Below are positions 54,838-64,000 of a DNA stretch of 64,000 nt, in pieces. The notes beneath the pieces are model-generated. The model searched no databases. It had not been told where the DNA came from and worked only from the letters and a program-made list of their open reading frames with translations. The position numbers and the translations under genes were made by a program. This stretch comes from Asterella californica (lineage: Eukaryota; Streptophyta; Marchantiopsida; Marchantiales; Aytoniaceae), in NCBI GenBank assembly GCA_036924285.1, contig JAYKYS010000002.1, positions 6,696,001 through 6,760,000 on the forward strand, given 5' to 3'. Numbering within the stretch: position 1 is the first letter of the stretch; every line of letters begins with the position of its first letter.

Positions 54838-57570
54838 AGCACTTGTCATACAGGGGGTTTAAGCTTATTTCGTATTATTCATAGTACCTTCTTGTAAAGG
54901 TTTTCGACGCTATTTGAAACTCTGTGCATGCTTGATTTTCTTGAACATCGAAGTGATATTTTCATGATTGATTTCACCGTTATGATCAATTCAAACCTTC
55001 AAAACTGTTTACATGTACAGATGTGACCATGAAGTATATAGTGAAGTGGTTATCTTTCGAAGATGCTTCTTATCTTATAGAGCAAAGCAAATTGCAACAA
55101 GTTTATCATGATCACCGATATTTTCTATTTTTCTTTTGTTTAATTTGTTTTTAGGCTTCTTTCGCTGTGGAGCCTTCTGCAACCGTGCACTGCTGCCCTT
55201 GCACAGCACATATTATTATGATCGCCGATAAACTAGACAAATAAAATTTCGGACATCGTCTTTCTGTCCTAATATCATCATCTGTCAGCGAGCCCCTAGC
55301 CTCATACCGGTTGAAGACAGATGGAACGATAGAACTCATGATCATATTTGCTGCTTACGCGTGCACTCAGCGCCGTTCACAGTGTAATTCAGATATGAGT
55401 ACTGTCAACCATTGGGGTGTTGTAATTAGGCTTTTATTGAATGGTTAAATCTACCGATTATCTCCAGAGAATCTAGACGAAATCTACCACAAGGAACCGG
55501 AAGGTCTCCGTTGATCGGAAACATTCTTGATCCCCGCTCATTCACCCGTCAAGAAACTTAAGTGTGTTCCTCAGTTCTAAACATCGAAAACAGTCTGAAC
55601 TTGATCATCAGGTAGCTATAGGCTGGTGACATCGGTTCGCACTGCAATTAGGTAATTCCCCCGCTGCCGAACTGGCAGAAATGTCCTCAAGACTCATTTG
55701 AAGTCTGACACGATCGAGATTTGCACCGTCGGTGGAAGGTTCCGGATCCAGCATGGAGCTCTTAGCGGTCCTATTTGAGGAATCTTGCAACTTTGGCCTG
55801 CACAGGATTATGTGACAGATGGTCGGCGTTTCAAGAATCGATGAAAGGGAATATCATTTAGTAATTTGCTTCCCTAATCTTTTCCAGTGTTCTGATCGAA
55901 CTCCCGAGATGATTCGCAAGCTAGCGCGGTCTTGAGCGAACTACTGCCAAACATCAGGTGAGATGGAGCGCTAGCCATGTTATGTTGAAACCAGACGCGA
56001 TGAGCAATTCGTAGACAATGATATTATACCACTCCGACTGTAGCTATAGCTAAGTACTGCGCATGCGTCCACGCGTCGGTAGAGATCAGAAAGGCTATTA
56101 ATTAATTAGCAGTAGGACAATGCCCGAATTGTGATTAGAGCCTAAAGCCTGATCATGAACAAGAAATCGGGCGTATCCATGGATGGAAAGATAAGAAACA
56201 CAAAAGAGTACTCCGCTCGAACGGAATCAGTTCTCGAATTACTCGAATGGCTCGGCGGTTTCAATATTGGAACCGACTTTCCAACTTCAGCAGAGGAATC
56301 GGGAGTCAGGATCCGTTGCTGATCACCTCTTCACATCAGGTTGGTTGCAACCGCAGTCCTGACTAAAGCTTCGACCAGAATGCAAACTCAGCAGAACTCA
56401 GGTGCATGAGTATAGTACTCACATACATGTGCTTTGCTGGGCGTGTTGAGCATGAAGCTGAAGTCTGAAGTTGAGAGTTTCTCCATGACAGATGTGTTTC
56501 CCGCAAGCGTTTTGGAGAACCTAGATTTCAGATTCTTCAGTACTTCACATCGTGGGACAATAACAGCCGGAGTAGTTACGGACGCCACCAGTCGATGCGA
56601 TGCGGACTTCTTGATCAATGGGATATATACATGACAAGGATGGCACAAGCATTAGCAAGATAGCTCTCTTCTCCCCACTTGATTCGCGTGAGCTAGCTCG
56701 ACACGAGGTACAAGCGTTGTACGTACGCAGTTTGCTCGAGGGAACTGCAGTCGTTCTCGGTCGCATCGACGTCAAGAAGAAAACCTACTCGAAGGAATTT
56801 GCAGTAGCATCAACAGACGGAGTTCCAACTCAATCGGGATCGGGATCGGAAGAGAGAAAGAGCAGCCCTTCAATTCCCTCTCATACAAAAGGTTTGGCAA
56901 CACGAATTCGGTGGAACCTATTCTTTCTCGAACCTCTGGATTTAATTTGCAGCCGTGCATCCATGGACGTGTAGTAGACTCGAAGTTGGTAGACGATCCC
57001 TAGTTAATTAACAAAAAGTACGGTCGTTCTGAAGTTACAACTCGTAGCAGCACATGGACGGTGTATATCTCATGAGCTTTTAGCGAAGCTTGCACAGCAC
57101 TTGACGCACAATTGTACAAACGCCGAGGGAGTCGTCGCCATCGCAAGGTTGGTAAACAGGGCCGGGCGCGCGGATTACCGTTCGAATTCAAGATGCCGTC
57201 ATAAGGTTGCCATGTGTACATATGAGCTGGTATGAATCTCAATAAACCCATGCGAGTGCTAGCTAAAGCTAGCTGCAGGTGAGACGTCCTCACGAGCTAA
57301 TTAATTAGAGGTCGAGGGAATATAAAGACTTCCGTCGGGTGTTCGACGTAAATTGGTGATGAACTTGTCCACATCTGTTCCTTGAGTTCACAAGTACACA
57401 ATTAAATTCTGCCTTCAGTTGTACCAACGTGAACGTTCGGCTCCATCTCAACCGACCTATTGACAGTACTCGTACTTCGTTCGAAGCCGAGTTTTGGACG
57501 CGCTCTTCTTTTAACGTTTGAATTCATGTTGTCATCTCTCATCGGAGGCGCGCGCTTGCAGGTCATTGCT
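54838..57570. other. Intergenic stretch without a supported gene
   Basis: Frames here are short and without recognisable domains, start contexts or splice patterns I would trust. Base composition is less repetitive than in the transposon block, so this is probably single-copy host DNA upstream of the DUF26 gene. An undetected spliced gene cannot be excluded. Confidence 0.4.
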
Positions 57571-57574
57571 GGGA

Positions 57575-57583
57575 CTATAAAAG
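57575..57583 (+). promoter_or_regulatory. TATA box of the DUF26 gene
   Basis: CTATAAAAG is a near-perfect plant TATA box about 290 bp upstream of the start codon, implying a leader of roughly 250 nt. It is the only strong match in the neighbourhood. Confidence 0.65.
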
Positions 57584-57636
57584 AGGTCGACCGAAATCTA
57601 TAGCTATCAGTCGGTACGCGCTCAGCCTGTTCGCAT

Positions 57637-57705
57637 ATGATCAGAGTGCGCTGTAGAGGTGCTGAGGTGCAGGTGGTCGACGTTTCCGGTTTTATGGGTC
57701 AATAG
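57637..57705 (+). other. Possible upstream ORF in the DUF26 leader
   Basis: An ATG at 57637 opens a 22-codon frame ending TAG at 57703-57705, before the main start at 57864. If the leader is not spliced this uORF would be translated first and lower expression. Confidence 0.35.
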
Positions 57706-57863
57706 TTTTCTGTCGGCTGAGACCTCAAGGCTCAAGGTGAGGGAAGTGTGTTCTGATCACGACGACCATCACATTCTTTTGAGACTATTCCGATCGAGGG
57801 TCGAATCAAAAACTTCTCAGTTTTGTATCACTACAGGCTGTAGACAGACACCGATCCGACAAG

Positions 57864-58379
57864 ATGGACGCGAAGCAGCAGCTACCTCTTGTGTATATAC
57901 GAACATACAAATGTTTCAGTTTGCTGGTTTTACTGGCAGCTGGCTCGTTGTTGTTTGCTTGCGCAGGCGCTGCAAGTTACTCGGATATGGGTGACGTTTC
58001 GTACAAGGATAGCTGGTGCAGTCGCCACCAATACGAAACCGGATCAGAGTATGAGGCGGTCCTGAACAAGTTGCTCGACGATCTCAACGTCCTCGTAGCG
58101 GGAGATTCAGAGGAGCTTTGGGTGATATCTGACTACGGTTTGTTCGCCCGAGCCCAGTGCTCTGTCCAAGACTGGTCAAAGTGTGCTACATGTGTGTCTT
58201 TTCTAGCTGCTCAGATTGATAACTGGTGCCCTCAAGCGAAGCTCGCTAGAGTTGCACTGGCGGACTGCGACATAGAGTACGCATTCGACACCAAAACAAC
58301 CCTGGAGGAATTCGAGGAGGAAACGACTTCCTGGACGATGGAGTCCGTCGAAGACCTAAATTATGACCCCAGGTGGTGA
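57864..58379 (+). CDS. Secreted Gnk2-homologous (DUF26, stress-antifungal) domain protein
   Basis: This is an intronless 171-codon gene. Residues 14-37 form a hydrophobic signal peptide (CFSLLVLLAAGSLLFACAGA) with likely cleavage at AGA-AS. The mature part is one DUF26 domain: Cys52 in DSWCS, then YGLFARAQC with Cys99, Cys107 and Cys110, Cys122 in NWCP and Cys135 in LADCDIEYAF. Six cysteines would make three disulfides. The central motif is C-X7-C-X2-C, one residue shorter than the usual C-X8-C-X2-C. An acidic tail of ~30 residues follows, without a transmembrane or kinase segment. Relatives include ginkbilobin, an apoplastic antifungal lectin, and cysteine-rich secretory proteins. A defence or cell-surface role is inferred from the family. 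Confidence 0.85.
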   Translation: MDAKQQLPLVYIRTYKCFSLLVLLAAGSLLFACAGAASYSDMGDVSYKDSWCSRHQYETGSEYEAVLNKLLDDLNVLVAGDSEELWVISDYGLFARAQCSVQDWSKCATCVSFLAAQIDNWCPQAKLARVALADCDIEYAFDTKTTLEEFEEETTSWTMESVEDLNYDPRW

Positions 58380-61024
58380 AGGAGAGAAAGAAAAAATTAA
58401 CGACGTTTCTTGTAAAGTAGTTGGTCTATATACATATAGATAGATGCTTGCAACCGTACTTTTTGCTGTTAGGATTTATCAGTCTCAGATTGCTTGCCAA
58501 CATCTGGACTGACTTGACTCTGAGCCACGATATCTGTCGACGTAAGTTTGAAGGTTCCTTCGTAGCTAGATCGATCGAGGTTTTCAGCGGACTACTGAAG
58601 TAGCCATGCTGCCTCCAGGACGAAGGCGTCTTTCAAGGAAACACTGCGGGGTTGATATTATGTAGTTCTACACACTCCGTTTTACAGGTGTACGGTTAGT
58701 TCGAGATCTACAGTCCGTTTTCTAGTCCAGACGTACAGTTCGAAAGCGTGATTGTACGAACGAACCTGCAGTAAAACTGGTGCATGTATTTTGGAAGCGT
58801 TTTCAAGCTTCGCTGTCACAAATCTTACTCTAGTTCGCCTTAAAAATTGTCTACATGCTTACAGTTTGTCTCGATCTGTTACAACCTTAACTTCTGCCTT
58901 CAAGTACGTACTTAAGGGCCGGGACTGGTAGTTGACTAAGATCCTACAACTTTCCTGCTAATGGAAGTTGTAAACTGTTTCCGACAACCTCTTGATCAGA
59001 CCGGAGAAACCGACATTCTTTTCAGGATTTCAGTCTCAGAGCGTCCATCAGTACCTACTCGTTCCTAGAACTGGTTTTTGGTGATTTATAGATCGAATTA
59101 GGTTTGCGTATGTATTACAGCATCAGTATTGACTAAAGTGTAGATCTCGTGGTTACTAAACGCTTGGAACATCTCGCGCGCGGGTGACGCTTTCATCCCG
59201 TCCACTACGGACTGATCGGGACCGGGGATCAACTTACAGAGATCCAGATGGAGTTAAACTTTTTTTCTGTTTTACCGTGTGGTCCGTGGGTCTTGGTGCG
59301 TGATTGTGGTAGATATTCTCGATTGCTTATAATTAGAGGGGGTTTAATCGTTTCCGTTTCTCAGCACAGCAGCATCTCCAAGTTAACGTCGGTGCCACAC
59401 GCAAGCGGCTGGTTCATGTGATGTTCGGTGTTCACGTATAAAGCGCAGCGCTAGTGCATGACCATTACCTAATTCATGTCGACCACGACATAAAGTATCA
59501 GTTCTCATGCATGAGTGACGTTCCATGTCAGTTTAACAACTTTCTATCGTGTGGAAATCAGTTGTTGCAAAGAGTCATAGGTATGAACCTTTGAGGAGGA
59601 TTTTGGTTTAAACGGGCTAACTAAAACATTCCCGATGGTTGTTTGTATATGGAGTAGAAGTTGCAAGCCGCAACTTCATTGATTCAATTGCAAGTGCCAT
59701 TTTTCTGCCTGTTGATCATGAATAGCACGAATCCAAAGTTTATGTTTTGATGCAGGAGGCCACGGTAGATTCGCCGTTTCTTGCCGTCTATAGCTAACCC
59801 ATATATAGAAACGTTGTTCCAAGTCTCTACAAAGTGCTAATGGTAGGCTAATGTTTTAGGATCCGGAATCGTGCCTTTACCTGTGAAAGGAAAACCCATG
59901 CGGGATGATCTCGCTAGTCCCCCATGGCCATACGATCTGGAATTCGGATCAGCAGGATACGGATGCACTCGTCGTTCAAGTTCGTAAAGTTATGCTCGGG
60001 TTTGATTGATCTCGTCATAGGGATTTGCATGAATCACAAGCCGTGAATCAACTTCAGATGAATGCATGTTAGGATTGTTGCAAACTTGCAGTCGCAGGGT
60101 CGACTGAGTTGATCTCAACATGACTTTGGTGTGCGCATGCATATATTATATATATGCTTCAGGACTCTTATACGTTTCACAGCGGGTTCAATTCGTCGCT
60201 TCGTGTCACTTAACATGGATCGTGGTTGTAGTTCACTAGCGGTAGTTTTCTATATTGGAAAGATTTTTCTTGGTTCTCTTATGATTTATGTATACCAAAT
60301 TGTTTGTTGATTGATGACTCTTCCGAGAAGAATAGTACCATCCATTCAGTGTTGTTCATCCTCCTTTTTTTCTACTAGAGTTTGCAGACAAGGACAGCGT
60401 GATTATTTCTGGAATGTTTTGTTACCATGGTTAAATAGTTTATTAGAAACTCTGACTTTCATCTAAACAAGATATACATAAATTTTTGGATGAGATCTTT
60501 CTGAGCTATATAGAGCTATTGGGGCACTATGTTATAAGAAGAGACTGAATTGATATGACGTTCTTGCACAATTGCTCAACAAGTCTAGTTTATGATCAAA
60601 CTAAAATTATGTTAAACTAAACCTTTCATCGTCTAATAAAGTTGATGTGACTTGTTTTTCACATGTCACAATGTATGTTATCTAATGAAAGAATTCATGA
60701 AACACTTTCATTCAACAAACAAGAGTAAAAATTCAAACGTCCTTAAAATGATTAACAATGTATGTGTTCCGAAAGACATGCGTACACATAAACCTTTAAC
60801 ACTATGTTGTATCCATTGGTCATTACAACGTGATCATATCACATTAGGTGCAACTTGAGTATAGCATGCACTGAGTGAGTGCTACTTCAGTATATCGCAC
60901 TGACAATAAATTACATATGTGAGTACTTAACTTAGTGCGGCATATCGTATTGTAGTAAGTAGCTACCTCTCACATTAAGTGCAAAAACTTTAAACGTACT
61001 AACTACAAAATTTTATTTTTCACA
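58380..61024. other. Intergenic stretch without a supported gene
   Basis: It contains the DUF26 3' region and then AT-rich DNA with only short, featureless frames. No tRNA, repeat array or transposon motif is visible apart from TATATA-type runs near 60145. Confidence 0.4.
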
Positions 61025-61165
61025 CTTCATGCAACATACTTTACTGCCTCCAGAGTGAAAAGTGGACCGTCGTCACAAGTGGGTAAAAAAGTTGTACTTC
61101 ATGCAACATATCTTACCACATTCAGTGCAAAAAGTGGACCGTCGCACCAAGTGGATAAAAACACA
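61025..61165 (+). repeat. Two-copy tandem repeat, ~70 bp
   Basis: ACTTCATGCAACATA...GTGAAAAGTGGACCGTCG...CAAGTGG.TAAAAA occurs twice in succession (near 61025 and 61097). It lies next to the second Harbinger remnant. Confidence 0.7.
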
Positions 61166-61359
61166 CACACCATGCAAATTCTGATCCCAAAGTGAACTTC
61201 TCTTGTGACTTTCATGGTGTGATGTAGTACTCGACGCACTTTTTTGAAACTGAGTTCTTACATGCACCCGTATACTCGATCAACAACGTAAAACAATCTT
61301 CTTTTGTGCGTCATGCAAAAAACTATTTTGACATAAATTTTTTTGCATTGCGTATACTG

Positions 61360-62758
61360 TTATGAAAGTACATCAAGGTTTGAATAAGAATCCATCTGAG
61401 GACGTCTATTGTGTTGGAGATAAATTCTAAGAATTTTAATTCTTTGATGTATCTCGATGGCATGGGTAGAGACACTTTCTCTCGCAAGCATTTCCGTATC
61501 ACTGTTCAACTCTATAATTAATTCTTCATCTTCCTCGATCCATTCATCTTGATTTTTGAGTAAAAGATTGTGGAGCATGGTACAACAACTTACCCATCTA
61601 ACTAAAAACTACTTCTCAGATCTTTTATTCAATTTGCCGTTCTAACTTGCTTCAAGGAATACTAACGGGACTTCAAAATACTTATACATTTTTCATTCGT
61701 CACCCTAGCATGTGATAAACAAGTATTAAAATCTAGTTTTTCTTTGTCTCATGTAGCTATCCTAAACGATGGAATAATATATCGCATGGGTGAATATCAT
61801 GAATCATCCAATAAATACTGGTATGCTTCAAACAAAGAACCATCGCTGTCAATATATCTCCATAGGATTGACTTCCTCTACAACATGATATCTTGGCAGC
61901 TATCCTGCATACTAGTAAACATGAAGATGATTCTCTTTGGATGACAACACACAACTTGGACATTCACTGAATAATTGCATTTCCGATCATTATAAGTTTT
62001 TCCATCGAATCGAAACGTCTATGATAAAGAGAACAAAGTCCATCCTATCAACCATACATATCTTGAGAATCCTTTTGTTGCAAACGCATCTGAAATGACA
62101 CACCTTTCTTCGTGATTTGACCAACGGATCAATCCTTGAAGGATCAACTATAAAGTTTGCATCACTCTCTTAGTGGACAGAACCATCGTTCCATGGGCAA
62201 TGCTCCAAAGAAGCAGAGAGTGTCCTAGAGCAACAACAAGTTGCAAAGATATTGGGGCTTGTTTCACGCGACTTTGATTATGAAAAACATGATGTACTTC
62301 GACTAAACTCATCAGTTTACTAAAATTGCGTTTATCCATTCTTGTAAGTTGTCGGAAAGAGTCGAAGAGTAGAGTTTTCAAAATAGTTCTGGAAAAAATC
62401 CTTACTCTTTTAAAATGAGAATCTATCTGCTGTTCCAAATATCTTGAAGTTCAAAGTATTTGATATAACTTTATGAACTCTTCATCAGAATCTGAAGCGA
62501 ACATATCATTATCTTCATCGAACGTACAATCACTCTTTTGCTCTTTTCTTCAGTTTGAATCTTCTCTCATATTGCTGACTCTTGATTCATCTGAACTTGA
62601 AGACTCTTAGAGCTAGAGGATGCCAACATCACTCTCATTTCTATAATCTTCTTTAAATTCTGCAATAATTGTTTTCTCTTGGACATACGCGACATGGTAA
62701 TCACAAAGAAAGATATACACTTAAGCCATGATAAACATTCAAGCAAAAGCTTATCCAT
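61360..62758 (-). pseudogene. Second PIF/Harbinger transposase, heavily decayed
   Basis: On the minus strand the N-terminal part reads MDKRNFSKLMSLVEVHHVF followed by QLVVALGHSLL (about 62200-62350), matching the start of HARBI1-type transposases. Further on come YLLDDS-YSPMRYIIPSF (about 61800), FN-SHARVTNEK with the catalytic-Glu helix (about 61690-61720), and HNLLLKNQDEWIEEDEELI (about 61500-61570). Many frameshifts and stops separate these blocks, and the first two catalytic Asp positions are not recognisable. The segment 62567-62758, with SRMSKRKQLLQNLKK, may be the start of the same gene. It is unrelated by position to the copy at 18.8-20.6 kb. Confidence 0.65.
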
Positions 62759-62759
62759 A

Positions 62760-64000
62760 AACTTGAAACACAGAGCTTAAAATGAAACCCGATGGTAGTT
62801 TTTTATCACATCAAACACAAGAAAATGTGATCTCCACCATACGATGTTAGTTCCTAGTACACCACTCATTGAACGAAGCTACGCAGAAAACTCTTGTAAA
62901 CCATCCATAGAACAAAGCTTCGCACTGAACTTTTGATTACATTCTTATGCGAGAAGTCTTGTGCATTCTTTAGGAAAACCACTATAGTCCTTACCCAGTT
63001 TTTGAACTTGTGAGAATACATGTCACGTAATCACGTTTACATGATAAATCAACATGAGCATTTTCTCTAAATCATGACGGACAGTGATACAAAATTCTTG
63101 GGTCACTTCTGTGGTACCTCCAGACCCACCTGCTTGCATTCCGTTGTCCGGAACTCAAGCCCGCGAGTCATGGAATAAACAAGACGAACACTAACTTTGA
63201 TACCCCTAAGTACCCCAAAATTAGTGTTCGTTCTAACAATTTTGCTCCAATAACTTTTATAGCAAAAATTGCAGTGAATAGAATTAACTTCCGTTCTTGT
63301 AAATACCTGCCAAATGAACTCATTTCTAATCCTTTTATGTGAATAATATGCATGCTCAGTTTTTCCTCGGCACAAAAAAAAAGACAAACGATGATGTAAT
63401 ACAAAAGTTACTGAAATTAGTTGGAGTCGTACCTCATAAATGGCTTCAGAAGGATACTGTAAATAAAATTTACATATGCAGTTGATTTTGTGTGCAAGCA
63501 GAGAAGAGAAGAATGATTAAGACATGCTCTCTAAATTAAATCTGTTAGATATAAATAGCTAAAGTTAAATTTTATAATTAAACTTAGTTAGTTTTGGTAC
63601 ACTTGGCTGTTACAATCAAATAAACATGTAAATGAAGTATTGCAAATGCTCACATTCCTGATATAAACAAGGTTACGCAAGGTGCATTAAAATATTCATT
63701 CATTTATATTTTAATTTATGACCTATCGCTTTCAAGAAAATGGATTAGTGCATAACTTAAAGAGTATGTATATTTCTCCTCTTCCGAACTCAATAGAGTG
63801 TGAATATGCACACCTCCTCATCATTATGAAACTCAATTCGCATAAATGCAACCGGGAGATCGTTGTTTATATTCTGGATATAACACAAAAGTTTTCCATT
63901 ATTAGAACTCAAAACTCTAATTTGACACAGAGTGATTATATACATCCAAAGTGATGTTTGAGGAAATGGACGAGAAAAGACAAACTAGTATATAGGAGAA
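62760..64000. other. Intergenic stretch without a supported gene
   Basis: The sequence is AT-rich with only short frames. One inverted repeat, ACGAACACTAA...TTAGTGTTCGT at about 63184-63233, is present. It could be a Harbinger end or chance. Confidence 0.35.

Noticed and set aside
56618..56974. 118-codon ORF upstream of the DUF26 gene
   Set aside because: No motif or family resemblance and no promoter; composition is typical of non-coding DNA.

Overview
This is nuclear DNA of a land plant, and it is almost entirely nested transposable elements. I see one convincing host gene, a small secreted Gnk2/DUF26 cysteine-rich protein at 57864-58379 with a TATA box upstream. Plant LTR retrotransposons (Ty3/gypsy, chromovirus, Ty1/copia), a plant-type LINE with a DUF4283-like ORF1, and PIF/Harbinger transposase remnants fix the kingdom. 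The gypsy family that dominates the window carries FxDD instead of YxDD in its reverse transcriptase and resembles, from memory, basidiomycete elements. That family and the single-domain DUF26 gene would suit a non-seed plant such as a liverwort or moss, but the species is inference.

Layout. 1-5991: 3' part of a gypsy element (protease, pol, polypurine tract, 3' LTR with two tandem arrays) inserted into a chromovirus. 5992-9291: chromovirus remainder (integrase, chromodomain, 3' UTR with palindromes, LTR start). 9292-10583: an LTR fragment (L2) in reverse orientation. 10584-11960: an internally deleted copia element. 11961-18600: gene-poor DNA with minisatellites and a matched pair of hairpin clusters. 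18782-20633: decayed PIF/Harbinger element on the minus strand. 20661-23234: a mosaic element with an L2 LTR, a gag stub and a fragment of the first family's LTR. 23890-24960: degenerate ~180-bp tandem repeats. 25-28.3 kb: unassigned DNA.

28304-54837 is a nested stack. A MITE of about 0.3 kb, with ~130-bp inverted termini and an 8-9-bp target duplication, was split by a LINE (28482-54689, A-rich tail, ~12-bp target duplication). The LINE was split by a GAAGAC/GTCTTC-rich element of unknown type (about 33.7-50.6 kb). That element was split by a complete gypsy element (37087-47491, 2-kb LTRs, 4-bp duplication ACGG). The LINE 3' part also took a solo LTR of a related family (52505-54577, minus, duplication CCGG).

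The most unusual signal is a pair of small ORFs (A, 71 codons; B, 65-67 codons) inside these 2-kb LTRs. They are intact in both LTRs of the gypsy element and in the diverged solo LTR, where their position within the LTR differs. A and B resemble each other and are separated by one in-frame stop codon. I do not recognise the family.

54838-64000 holds the DUF26 gene, a second decayed Harbinger transposase (minus, about 61.36-62.76 kb), short tandem repeats and unassigned intergenic DNA.
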